A stretch of DNA of 64,000 nt from Oxytricha trifallax. Lineage: Eukaryota; Ciliophora; Spirotrichea; Sporadotrichida; Oxytrichidae. The position numbers and the translations under genes are program-made. The DNA is taken from assembly GCA_000711775.1 (NCBI GenBank), contig ARYC01000200.1, positions 1 through 64,000 of the forward strand, written 5' to 3'. Numbering within the stretch: the stretch's first letter is position 1; each line of letters starts with the position of its first letter. Under the pieces are notes generated by a model. That model made no database searches, had not been told where the DNA came from, and was given only the letters and a program-made list of their open reading frames with translations. Below, one piece after another: positions 45,037 through 57,600 of this stretch.

Positions 45037-46886
45037 TCATTCAGAAAATAGGAAGATGCAACTATTATTAGCTACTGCCAATCTGTTTTCAAATGGATGC
45101 CAACTTGTATGCATTATTTTATGATTAAATTTAATAGGTTAATTGCCCCAAATATCAGAGGACATTTTCTTGCCGCACTCTGAATATGACCTGAGTATTT
45201 GATTTTACTGAAATCTTTCGAGTTCATTATTGCATTTAAGTGTTGCATGATGCATCCCTTAGTGATCAATTATCTAAAAAGAATCGTTGTATCCTCCTGT
45301 TGATATATACCTGCCATTTGGAGATATCTTAACATCAAATCTATCAAATATGCAGTCATTCTAATACAACTAGGATAGTTTATCTTTTAAATAGTCATTG
45401 ACATAATACTTATTAACAAAACATTATAAATAATTACTAGTGAAAGGGACTACTTCCTGGCATCCTTATATCCCATAATTTAACAGAGAGGTAATCTCTA
45501 GATATTACTTGGAATTCTTAATCGCCATCTAAAAAACTTATCCACGTGCAAGAATTAATAATTTCTGAGAATTCATTTTTATGGCTTTCTTCATCAGTTG
45601 TGATAAAATTTAAAGGGTTATTTAACTTTCATTTATAAGGATATATATTCTCTAATATATTAAATTTATTGTATTCTGAAAGCCAACTACATAAGATTAT
45701 TTATCATATATTTATTAATCAGATTTAAAATTATCAAATGAAGTTGAGTATAATTGCCAAAATAAGTTTAATTATTAATAACTTTAAATATTATTTAATA
45801 ATAATAAATAATAATATAAAATAAAATAAGTTAAATCCAAGAATAAAATATCTTTAGTTTTTTAAAAAATAATAATAATATCATAATTATATTCTATTCT
45901 AGAATAATTAATTATTTTATTATGACCCTTACTTAAGTTTTTAACATTTGAAAATACATCTGTATTTTATCTCAAGTCGCATAGATTAAAGTAACCTTTA
46001 GATGAAGAATAGGCAAATAATTAAGAATTAGTTGGATGAAACTACACATGTGTTATTATTTCTTATAGATCCTCGATGTTGTTAGGCTTGATATTGATAA
46101 TGTTGTAAGATTTAGTATGATCTTCAATATTCCATAAGTTTATTGTGATGATAAAATTAAATATTAGATTTTAATGTCATCAGCTGAAAGAAGATATTCA
46201 CTATCAAAGCTTTAAGAAACCGAATGAATATGAAACTAATGGCCATTTATGTATTGGTTTTTCAATTTAATTCCTTCATCCAAGAAATCTGGTTTTTTAT
46301 TTTTACTTAAACCAGGGAGTACTAAAGTATTTTGCTATTCTAATATTTAGGCACAACTCATTTCTTCCTCATTTATAGCTTCATCTTTTTCATGTTACCT
46401 ATCTTGCAAGAACTCAGTCTTTATTTAAAAAAGTTTGATAACTTTATCATTTGAAGTGATTAACTATGGATTGAGACCTTTATAACCATGGTTAAGCCAT
46501 TCAATACATGTGAGCTTTTCAGGTATTTCAAATGTTTTCTGAAAGTTAAATTCGGGGTCATGCGACTGGAACTCTGTAAGAAACTACAAACTTGGGTATT
46601 AGATTCCTTCTGGAGAGATAGAATCGCTGTCGCCATCACTTAGGTATTTAAAAATTACTACTCATCCAGATGAATCTCCTGCACTTAAGTACTTGCCTTA
46701 CTTGTCAAATGTCAAAGCAGAAATATATTCATGGTCTTACTCTTGATGTTAATCCATACTACCAAGACCTTATATCAGGGTAAATCTCATTGGAGAGTTG
46801 GGTTCTTAAGAGGAATCTGACATGTCCAGGTCTTAATCCGATTAATTAGGAGCTGTTTAGATTCTTATGATCTCTGCTTAATTCAT
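45037..46886 (-). CDS. PPP2R2: PP2A regulatory subunit B (B55/PR55), with in-frame TGA
   Basis: B55 is a WD40 propeller that targets PP2A to substrates. From ATG 46886: [153 protein letters not shown] and [11 protein letters not shown]. An AT-rich IES (about 45.62-45.97 kb) precedes [60 protein letters not shown] and [20 protein letters not shown]. It ends at TGA 45037. An in-frame TGA (46662-46664) replaces the conserved Arg in GDSSG-R-VVIF. Minor frame slips suggest further small IESs or introns. Confidence 0.92.
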
Positions 46887-47139
46887 TTTATTTTATTATA
46901 CTTATATCGAAAAAACGCGAGAAAATTATTTTCTAATTACCAAAATATTTTCATAACACTATTATGCATAAAATCCAATAATTATTGACTCATACTTAAT
47001 CTAATATAAATAAAAGGTCCTAAAAAATAATTACTAATGATATCTTACTTTTATTAATAAATAATTAAATAAAAAATTTGACATATTATATTTTTAATAT
47101 AAACTTTTCCTTTGAAGACAAACTTTTTCTGAAAAAATT

Positions 47140-50100
47140 TGTGATCTTAAATAAGTTACTTAACTACATCGCTCAATCTAATTTTGATTCTTTATTTCTA
47201 GTCTACCTGTTCATCTGCACATTTCTATAACATTTATAATTGTAATTTCCCACTTACTTCTAGATTAGCAGTTAGTTTGAATATGATAAGTATATTGTCG
47301 ATGGCATCATACATTTTCTTTGATCTCACAAGTATCTTAATGGTGTTATGAATATTCTATTCTTCATATCTCATGCTTACCCTTTCGAAGTAATAATCCA
47401 AACAGATTTATTTCATTAATGTTTTCAAAGTTAATATAGATTTGTCATAATGCTATGCTATTGCTTTTTAAATTTCTTCTTTTGTTACATCATCATACTT
47501 CTTCTTATAAAGCTTTCTCAGAATAGTTATGTAATAAGAGACTTCAGTTTATGAATAGATGTCTTCGTTTTACTCCTTAAAAAACCCTTTATTTTTATAT
47601 TGTCCATAGAGTGCTGAGTTACTCCAATCTAACTATTAAATTAGCGCTTAGTTTCTTAGATTTTCCCAAAAAGTTTGTTCTTTGAGTCTTCTCTATATTT
47701 ATTCCAGTTATTTTATTCTCTCAGCAAGAGTAGGAGCTTTTTTACCCAAAACAGTTTTATTAAATTTATCTCTTAGATCTTTTTCATTGAGATTTCTAGA
47801 ATACTTAGGAAGATCTTTTAATGAGAATTTGTAATTTAATCCCAAATTCATTAAATCGTCCTTAGACATAGTTCTCTTTTAAGCAAAATTGCTCATTTGT
47901 TATATTTATAGATCATCAAAATATTGAGAGTCAAAATTAGTGTCTGTGAGACAATCCTTAACCACTTCCTTAATTTTGAGATCATTTTATAATTCATTAA
48001 GTGTATTAGACGTACCTCTTCTTTAATTTAATTTATCTCTGAATAAACTTTTATTGTCCATATATGAGCGATTTGAAGAAGCTCCATAACTCAAATCTTT
48101 CCTCTAAGAAACTATGCTCCCTTTCTTTTTCTTCTTTTGATTGTTAATTTTGAGATTCTAGGAATATGGTGATTTTAAAACACTGTGCTAACAGCTCCCT
48201 TTACTATGTCTATTTTTAACTTATTATCCATTTAAATTAGAACCTGGTGCCTTGAATCTAGTTAGATTAGATACTGTCGAGGAAGATTTAACATGCCCTT
48301 TAAAGGCAGTATTTAAAAATAATATAAATTTTATGCGCTACTATATACTGATTTCATAAGGTTACTTTTAGAACACAAACTTTACTCAATAGATCTTTTA
48401 GTATTTTATCTATTTGTTTAATTACTCTATCTTTCAGGAGACTGTCTTACTGTGATAGGTTACTAATACACTTACTATTCAATAGTTCTGCTTTACCTAT
48501 TTGCTTTATAAGCAGTTTTAGCATTTCTCAATCTGTCATAATCTTTTTTTACTATGCTTTATTAATTTTTATTTTTTGTTGTCTAGACTTACTCGTGATA
48601 GTTAACATCATTATAGCTAATATCTCTTTCTAATGAATCATTATCTATAGCATTTTCATCTATATTAAGAATTCTTTGAGAATTCAAAAGTTAATTGAGT
48701 TTTGGCAATGGTTTATAAGCTCTGTTCATAAGTATAAGTTATTCTTTAGTTTTCTTGTTTATTTGCTTGTTATATTTCTACCTTATTTTGTTTATTTTAA
48801 TTCTTATTTATTAAGCTTCTCTTTCTTAAGATTTTAGATACTGTTAATGCTAGAATTGCTTCTTAAGTTCATAATCGTGCTTTGCTCTGCTTTATTGAGA
48901 TTAGCCTTCGTTCATATTTATATTTAGAAATAATAAAATTCTTAAGGAACTCCATCTTCCCTCGTGAATCAGATGACTACTTAGTTAAATCGATTAATGT
49001 CTCCTTATCATTATATATAAGAAATATCAAAACCTTGCTTTTAAAGTCATGAGATAAGATAAATGAAGGATCTTAAGTTGTCTCTGATTATCTCAAATTA
49101 TCATAGTTAATGACTCCTACCTAGCTGCTGTTGTACATTTATCCAAAGTGCTGTAACTTAGAATTATTAGCTGTCCAATAAATTTTCTTGAATTTTTAAC
49201 TTAACTATAGCTCATTCTATAAGACTTAATTTTAAGCTAAAACTGATTATAGTTCTATCTTTTAATTCGTAGTCTTGCTAGTGTAATTATTGAAATTATC
49301 TTAGTAATTTGTTTTATTTGAGGTATTTAAAGAACTGCTTTTATTTTTCTTATGAAATTAAGAGTTATTTACGTTAATATTTTATAAAGAATTTTGAGTT
49401 GCTGTTGTTCTTTCAATGTCAATGTTTGATAAATTTTAACTATCAACCATGAATTTACTTATTTTAAAGTCTTTTGGTTTTCGTTGTTTAAAATTAGATT
49501 TGAAACTTGCAGATTTAATGTTTTATTACTTTTATCCTAAATAATTAAGATTTATTGGAATTGATATCTAATTGATATTTTATATATTTTTATTCAGATT
49601 ATGAATATCCTAAGATTAGATTATCGGATTTTAAATGCCCTATCTTTGAGATTGAAACCTGCTGTATAACTACCTTATCTTTTAATCTTATGAATTCTGA
49701 CTATCTTGCATGAATAAAAGATTGTTCGGAATCTCAGTTCTAAGACCTTGTAGCTTTTAAGAGGATAAGCAAAGATTTTATTTGACATTAGCATGCCCAA
49801 CTTTTAATCTTCGCTTTCGATTGATACTTTGAGAGAGAACGTCATGCTGTTACATTTAATATTACTTTGGAAGCTGTATACTCTTTTCATTTATTGATTT
49901 TTAAGTCGAGATATCATTCATTTTTGAAAACTAAGTCAAAGGAGATACTGCTAACTTTCTCTCTGACACAAAAGTTTATTCACGCTCTTGAGATAATTAA
50001 AATTACATTTGATTTCTTAAATTATCTCTTTAATTATGTTGCTTTTTATTTGTACTTATCTTGAAATTATTATCTCTGATAGGTCTAATTATACTTTGCT

Positions 50101-50212
50101 AGCTTGATCTTTCTCAATTTTCATAAAGCTAATTCTATTATCCTATTTAGCCCTTATTAATATCTTTTAATAACATTTTATGATCGTTAGTAAGCATTCC
50201 TGCTTTATCCAT
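47140..50212 (-). CDS. Large Gln/Asn-rich hypothetical protein
   Basis: From MDKAGMLTNDHKMLLKDINK a low-complexity Q/N/S/K-rich protein runs leftward for ~3 kb. Representative stretches: NEKSIQLPKQYQMQQHDVLS, KIYWTANNSKLQHFGQMYNS, FLIYNDKETLIDLTKQSSDS. A more regular helical region follows near the C-terminus: TLAERIKQLEQIQRRLKEQT, YYITILRKLYKKKYDDVTKE, LLTLKTLMKQICLDYYFERV-like and TANLEVSGKLQLQMLQKCAD. The frame changes at a few places (for example near 48.88, 48.30 and 48.08 kb), as expected for short introns or IESs. I do not recognise the family. The C-terminal helices could be a repeat-type scaffold. The 3' limit is approximate. Confidence 0.6.
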
Positions 50213-50287
50213 TATTAAATATAATTGAAAATGATTATAAAATTAAAATTAATTAAATAAAAGTTAAAATCATACTTAAAGTTTAAT

Positions 50288-51214
50288 TCAAAACGTCTCT
50301 CTATATCTTGGCCTAATGTTAACATGTTGAGCTGTAGGATGATATTTTTGTTAAATTTGATGAGCTTAATCAAATATTATATCATTTTATAAAATTTCAC
50401 TAATTTCATCATTTTATAATTAATCATCCTCTAATTTTATTTCTTCAAATTCACTTATATCTATTTCCTTTTTGTGTTCTTCAGTATGAGCCTTTTTATT
50501 GAAAAGTTTATTAAAACCAGTTAACCAGTTATCTGAGAATTTGTGTTTCTCTTTCGACTATTATTTTGTTGTTTCAATCTATAAATAAATAAGTTAACTA
50601 GCTGTGGTAATACATTTTAAGATTTTAGATAAGGATTTACTTGCTTCCTGTTATAAAAATAATAATTTATTTATATAATATCGTCATTTGGAATGTAGGT
50701 CCACACTATAGACAAAATAATTTGAAGAGATAAATTATTACGATCTTTTTCGTTATATATTTCCTGCCCCTCGAGAAACTAAGGTGCTTCAATATCAGTG
50801 AATTCCTGTTTAATAATACTCTGTAGCCTCATTCTGTAATAAAGAGCAGCTAATGTTTTATATTTATTTTTAATTGGAAAATCTTAAATTTGATATTCCT
50901 CAAGCAACGCTCTAAATTTTAAGTTTCCTCCCAGTGCTATCAGATTTATTTAGTCTTTTGTCCACTATTCAGAAGACACTTGTTTGATTAAAGAAATTGA
51001 TGATTCATTATGGATTTAGTGTTCTTTAGCACAGTCTTGACAAATGAACACTCCATTATTCACAGAAACCCATAAAGTTTATTTCTCTTTCTATTCTAAA
51101 TAATACTATAAATTATATTAAGATAGTACGGCAGTCAATGCAGAGTTAGTTTTCAGATTAAAATATTGTGTCGTAGAAAATTGCTTCAAAATCAGCATCA
51201 ATATTTTCATTCAT
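50288..51214 (-). CDS. ArfGAP-domain protein
   Basis: ArfGAPs stimulate GTP hydrolysis on Arf GTPases in membrane traffic. From ATG 51214: IDADFEAIF, then CIDCRT and, across a short interruption, WVSVNNGVFICQDCAKEHQI. Together these give the C-x2-C...C-x2-C zinc finger with the W-S-x-N-x-G-x-F-x-C core. Then HNESSISLIKQVSSEQWTKD, LIALGGNLKFRALLEEYQIQ and YYRMRLQSIIKQEF match the rest of the domain. The canonical catalytic Arg (usually CxxCAGxHR) is Gln here (CAKEHQ), so GAP activity is uncertain. After an AT-rich IES the tail contains FSDNWLTGFNKLFNKKAHTE and a final TGA at 50288. It starts ~75 bp from the Q/N-rich gene's start region. Confidence 0.85.
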
Positions 51215-51239
51215 TTCTTAATTTCTATAATTCATTAAA

Positions 51240-52174
51240 TTGTAATTTTTAAATATAATTTTTAATATTTATTATTAATATTCTTTTTTTTATTTATTTT
51301 TAATTAATAATAGGATTAAATAATTATCAAGAGTTGTAGGGGGAAAGTTTCATAATATTTTAAATAAATAAATAAATTTGTTTATATACCATCCTCAAAT
51401 ATTCAACTCAAACTACTAAAATTACTTTATAGCTTGATAACTATTTATCAAGTATATTTTAATTTAAGCCTTTCTATTTCTCATATTAAATTGTAAGATC
51501 CTCATATTTAGCACAACTATAAATTATTGGATTGATATTGAATTTATTATATTTTTAGCATCTCTTTTTAAATGAATTACATTTAAATAAACTTTATTGA
51601 GATAATACTGTTTTATTTATATTAATTATTCTTACCTTTTTATGGGAGTTATTTTAAACCAATTAAAACATATAATTTTTCTCAACGTCTTTTTTTCAAT
51701 ATCTTCTTTCAAATAAATTAGTATAGTATATAATCTATTAATCATTAGATAAATAGTGTTTAATCATGCTATCTTTAATTTTATCAAATGTATAACTTTA
51801 CTATATTAATTATTATATTGGAATTATTTCATTTAGCTGGAATAAATATAAATTATTTTAAATTAAACTTATAATCTATTTTAATTATCAACATTTTATA
51901 ACAAAATCTTTTTCCTTTTATTTGAATTTAGTAAATTTAATGATAATTATATACTTTATTTTTGAGGTTATAAACATAAAGCCTAATTTTCTAAGCTTTG
52001 CAATTCAAGAGAGTTAGAACAATTAATTTAAGAGAGTTTAAGAAATAGATGATAGTATTAGTATTTTATATATTAATTTTCAAATTAAAATAGAAGATTA
52101 TAATTTTTTTAATTTGTAAAAATAGAACAGTCAATAGATAATTGTTCTATGCAAATAGTGTCTAAAATTTGTTT
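51240..52174. other. AT-rich spacer, no gene seen
   Basis: About 0.9 kb of AT-rich sequence upstream of the ArfGAP gene. No repeat, ORF or structure is supported. Confidence 0.5.
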
Positions 52175-53718
52175 AAATTTTTGGGTACCCCCCTCCAAAT
52201 CTGGAACTTTTTGAAATTCCAGATTTGGCTTTTGAGTTTCGGTTTTAAACTGGAACTCCAGGTTAGCTCTGGAACCCCATTATTATACAAAAAATCAATA
52301 ATTCCAGGTATAAATCTGGAAATCTTAAATGATATTCTTTTTAATATTTTAAACTATTTAATATAAACATATACATAAATCTTGTTTTTTATCAATAAAA
52401 ATTTTTATGTTTTATGATAATTAACAAAAAATTTAAAGTTTCAAAGGAGTTTTATTTATTAAAAATAATATGTGAAAAATTTTTGTTGAAAGATAAAATT
52501 TTCTATAAATTATTATTATTATAATTGAATTGAAAATTACCATTATTAATATAAATATACCATTTATAATATTATTGCTAGAGGAGATCATATAATAAAG
52601 TAAACTTAATAGTTAATATTCAAAAATTTAATAATTTTAATTTTAATCATAAAGAGCTAAGACTAATAAATTTATTATTTTTAGATGAATTTATTTGGTG
52701 AGCTAAATAAAGAATTATTTAACAATTTTAACAGATTTTATCTTAACATTAACTTAATTTCATAAAAATTTATGCACTTTATTATTATCTATAATATTTA
52801 AATATTATATTTTAAAGAGATAAGTAGATAATAATTGTAGGTAAATAAAATACAAAAATGCAAATGCACTCTGTATATATTCAGAGCATATCATTCATGA
52901 TTTTGAATGTTAACCTTCTTTATTCACTCGTGTTGTGTATCAACTTCAGCTGCTCTTATATGTTGTTTCTTGATATAAGTTATTTTTAATAATTTCTTCG
53001 CTTTTTGGTAGTATTTGTTTTCCTCCAGTCTTCTTATTCTGTCATCTAGCCATATCTTATTAGCTATTACCTCTATTTTGGTCTTGTTGCCAATGTCTAA
53101 TTGTATGTGGTTCCTCACTACCTATGAAAACCTAGACGGGGTCCCTTGCTCCATTCATTAGATTGCAAGTTTTTCATACGTAGGGTCTTTACGAATGTCT
53201 TGCGGACGTTACATTAGTGACTCATACCTTAGCTGACTACAGTCCTTCCTTAGCTAATGGCCATCATTTTACCATCACATTGTTTTTTATAAACAGTTTC
53301 TTTCTTCCCAAGGTCTAATTTACTCTGTTGCACTTACTCATTGGCTTTTAGGATATAATGAATTTGTCCAAGTTTGAGTTTACTTTTTTCATGTTTTTTA
53401 AAACTATCCTTTTTTGTTTTATATTTTAAATCAATTTTCCATTTATTACATCTAATTAAATCTATTGACTAAATTGTTTAATTTATCAATTTATTTTTAA
53501 CTACATTTAAAAAAAAAATAGTCAATTTATTATTATGAAGTGTTTGTTTAGATTAACTATCTATTTAGATTAATTTAAATTTTCCATTAAAAATTTACAA
53601 AAACTTTAAAACAAAATAATATGATCAATATTTTCTGTATTAATGAAGCATAAATTTTATTCCAGATTTAAACTGGAATTTAAAAAAGTTCCAGATTTGG
53701 AGGGGTATCCAAATTTTT
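52175..53718. mobile_element. Inverted-repeat transposon, TIR around TCCAAATCTGGAACTTTTT
   Basis: The left end (AAATTTTTGGGTACCCCCC, then TCCAAATCTGGAACTTTTT, then GAAATTCCAG) is repeated inverted on the right (to 53718: AAAAATTTGGATACCCC, then the same 19-mer and AAATTCCAG). Subterminal CCAGATTTAAACTGGAA-type palindromes occur at both ends. The interior is mostly AT-rich with a GC-richer coding-like part at 52.86-53.35 kb. No certain target duplication was found. The family is not one I recognise and differs from TBE and the GGGGGAAG elements. Confidence 0.8.
52924..53154 (-). CDS. ORF inside the TCCAAATCTGG transposon
   Basis: 76 codons from ATG 53154 to TGA: MEQGTPSRFSQVVRNHIQLD, then IEVIANKIWLDDRIRRLEEN and KLLKITYIKKQHIRAAEVD. 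It is basic and helical. More coding-like DNA lies upstream in another frame (KKVNSNLDKF; CNVRKTFVKTLRMKNLQSNE; WSKGPRLGFH), so the present ORF is probably the end of a decayed, longer protein. No catalytic motif is visible. Confidence 0.5.
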
Positions 53719-54310
53719 ATTGGAAAATTTTAATACCTCATCTCGATTGTTTATTTTATTGCTATTTTATATTTTTTTTTGCTACCATAAAGGTATCATG
53801 AGGGTTTATTGATATATGTGAACATTAATTTAGTATTAAAATAGTAATAGAGGATTTATATAAATATAGAATAGACAAATAAAAGCTTATTTAATAAAAG
53901 GTCCAATCAAGATAAAATGAAAGTTAATAACTATAGCAACTCAAATTTTAGAATGTTTATTTAGTTGCCATTTTTATTCTTTAATATATTCATTGACAAA
54001 TTGGTAGATATACATCATAGCATCATCATATTTACAATTATAATCATAAAAATCATGCATATATAAACTAATTAAATAGAGTATATCTAAAAATAATATT
54101 ATAATAATAGTATATAAGAAATTTATTATAGAAATTTTTTTAAAAAATTACTAAAAACTTGAGAAAAAAAATTATATCCCCCAAACAAAATAAAAAATGA
54201 ATCCCAATATAATGTAGCTTCTATTGTAAAATTATTAAAAATATATTGATTTATTCAATTAAATTAAATTGTAAGTCTCAATTTTTTCTTAACTATGTAG
54301 GTTGTGCTTT
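53719..54310. other. AT-rich spacer
   Basis: AT-rich DNA between the transposon and the first coding island of the large surface-protein gene. Nothing recognised. Confidence 0.5.
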
Positions 54311-54655
54311 TGTATTTCTCACATAATTTGCTAGAAATGCTTTGAAGGAAGAATATATCCTGTAATGTTTGGAACAGTTGCTGGAGAAACAATTGTAACT
54401 GTGCTTGATTTTTCAGCAAACGGAGATTTAGCAATAGGAGGAAAAACTTCAAATACTGATTTTCTCCCTGGTTTGTCATCTTCAAAACCTTTCATTTCTG
54501 CAATTGATAATACTCATACTTTCATATTTTTTAATAATAAAAATTTATATGTTATTTGCCAAGGTTCTCAATCCATCTTCAAACGTTGTTTTTACAGCAG
54601 TGAAATATTCTTATAACTAAAAACTGATAATAGGACAATTAGATACTCAAACTTA
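54311..54655 (+). CDS. Propeller-like N-terminal island of the surface protein
   Basis: This is the first clear island. It reads SHIICQKCFEGRIYPVMFGT, VAGETIVTVLDFSANGDLAI and GGKTSNTDFLPGLSSSKPFI, then FFNNKNLYVICQGSQSIFKR. Cysteines and the LDFSANGDLAIGG phrase match bacterial-type SBBP propeller repeats that are common in hypotrich surface proteins. The true start and any signal peptide lie upstream and were not identified. Confidence 0.6.
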
Positions 54656-57600
54656 TAAAAATTAAATTAAATTTTATTTATTAATTCTATTATAGTACAC
54701 TTTAGTTTTTTTAAATTCCACAGATGGTAGTTTAGTCAAAGTCCTACGATCTTCAGATTCATTTAAAATCCGTTTAAATTTAATTGATATTATTACAATT
54801 ATCATTTTTCACTATAAAATGTTAATAAATATATGCATTTAATATAAAAATTCTTGTATTATATATATATAAGATATTACAAAAATTAATTTAATTAATA
54901 AGTACTATATGTTAATTTCTTGCCAAATATGATTTCAGTTTTCCAATTAATCTTGAATGATCTATAAAAATAAGAAATTTTTTGCAAATTATCCTTTTTA
55001 CAATTGGCAATAGTCTGAAATAATAATGATTATTTAATTTAGTTTCTTAATATATTTACAATACTAATGTTTAACACATTATGATGATATTTAATTGTTT
55101 ATAAAATAATTAAAAATTTCAATTATTGCATTAGTAATGTCAAATCTCTTTATATTAAACAAATGTTTTTAATTTTTAAAATTCAAAAATTAAGATATTT
55201 TAGGGTTTTTATTTTCTCCAGTCAGCTTAGTGACAGAGCTTATAACTGACTCTGTAGGAAATTTATGGTATAGCTACACTAATACTGGGTAAATACCTCT
55301 CATTTAAATTTAATTATATTATTTTTGGATTGAACTATGTCGATTTAACTGCCTCATCTCTTCCTCATTTTATGTAAAGTCAATGGATTATATAATTAAA
55401 AATCTTATTGATAAAATTTATCATAAAATGGAATGATGGTAATGCAATAATTACATAAATTAAGAGATTACAAACATATAAATGGATCCCATTTGATTAT
55501 GTTTACTTTTCATTAAAATAAACTAACTATAAAAAATTAATAAATGATTTCATCAAACGACAACAACTCCTTAAAATGGAGGGTTTGTCGCAATTAATTC
55601 TACATTAGGAAGCATAGTATTCGGAAAATAACTAAATTATTAAATTATTTAAAATAGATCATAGGGAACTAACCAACATACAAATAATTTATTTGTAAAA
55701 ATTAAATATTAGAAAGAGTATTATTATGTAAATTATTATAAAATGCTGTTAACATTTTATATCAAGTGGTTAATTATTTATAAAAAAAATAATTAGAATT
55801 TTATCATTTAGAAACATTATTTTATGTTACTTATAAAATATTTTAAGTTAAGAAATTTGTTTTGTTTAGAATTATCATGATTTCTTTAAAAAATTATCAT
55901 TTATAAAATTGAATCAAAAAACTTTTGATTTTATTTATAATAATTATTTTTAATAAACCTCTGATTTGGACACCTATTACAATGTAGGCTCTAATCAGTA
56001 TAGTATCTTTACTTGCGCTTCAAGATACGTACCTGATGGTGAGTTACGCATTACTTATAAATTTTATATATTTTACTCGTCACACAATCCAGGTTGGAGG
56101 TACAGATTCTAATCTATAGTTTGTAGCTGGTAATGCAGCAAGTTATAATTAAAAATTGAAAAACAGAATTTATAATTGAAAACTAAAGTTAAAAATTGTA
56201 TAAAATTTATTTTAAGTTAATTTGGTAAAATTTACATCAATTAAAAATTATATATCAACTGATCTACTATTTCATAATTTAATTTCATCTCATCTCTATA
56301 GAAAGTTATTCGTGTGAAAATTAATTTAAATAAGGCAATAAAATTTAATTTAGATTCACGAGCTCTAAAAATAAGATAAAACGTTCTGCTTATTATACAT
56401 ATCAGTCAATTTTGAATGCAATAGATTAATTTAAAGATTATCACATTTTTGAAATTTTTTTATCGCTAAATATATGAAATGATTATCTAATATTAATAGC
56501 ATTCTAGCAATATTTATATCAATCTTACTAAAATACTTAGGATTATTTATACTTCCAATCATTATCTTAATGGATAATATAGTAAGAATATAAATAATAT
56601 ATTTTGTAAATGCGGTGGATTATAAGCAATTAATGATACTTACTTTGTAGGGTATAAATAAATATTATATAATTAAGGTTTTACAAATCTATCGCAGGAT
56701 TTAACGATATAAACTACTTCACTGCTAGGATAACTGGAACTTCTTTGAATTTAATGTTTAAGACTTTGACATAGATGAGTACTGTTAATTATATCAATTA
56801 CTTCCATGCAACCTATATACTTGATGAATTCAACTCATACTATTAGTAATTTTAAAAATGTAAAATTGATTTTTCACTATGTAGGTGGGACATAGAGATA
56901 TACAAATTCTACCACTGATTACCCATTTCACTAAGGATTTGTGATGTCTAATATTTAAGAAAATACTTGTTACACCTCTTCCATTTCTCCTATACCCTTT
57001 AATTTTGCAGAAGTTACAGTTACTTTATAATAATAATGAAATCCTATTATAACTATAATTTTAATTTTTAGTTTTATCTTGAGTGTAAAAATATTTATTG
57101 ACTTATTATTTTAGTTTTACTTTTTCATCTATAACTTCTTCACAAATAACAACGATAAGCGAAACAATTTAATTAGGTGGTTATATATTTAAATTTTCAA
57201 TAAATTTTATTTGTGAATAAGTGTCAATATTATGCAATTATATTTGAATCTAAAATATAGTAATTGCTTAGCTTAATTTAATCTGATTAATAAATTAAAA
57301 TTATTAAATTAATATAAATCAATCTATTGCAAATTTTTAATTTTAAAATCATAAAATATTGTAGATAGCATTAAGTTTAAAGTATCCTTAAATAATTTAA
57401 AGTTATTTGCATATATCCACCATATAATGTATTTTATTTTTGAAAAATATTAAGTCTTATAATCTGAATATAATAAATAATTTAATGACATTATAATTGC
57501 TATTTAGTATTTTAATATTTTAGTCTTTTTATAAACTTTCACATTAAGTTTAAATAGAATTTTTCTTTGCTAAAAGGAAAATCTTAGATTAGTTTACAAT

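Noticed and set aside
46662..46664. Selenocysteine or reassigned UGA
   Set aside because: The position is a conserved Arg in B55, and TGA is the terminal stop of every other gene here.
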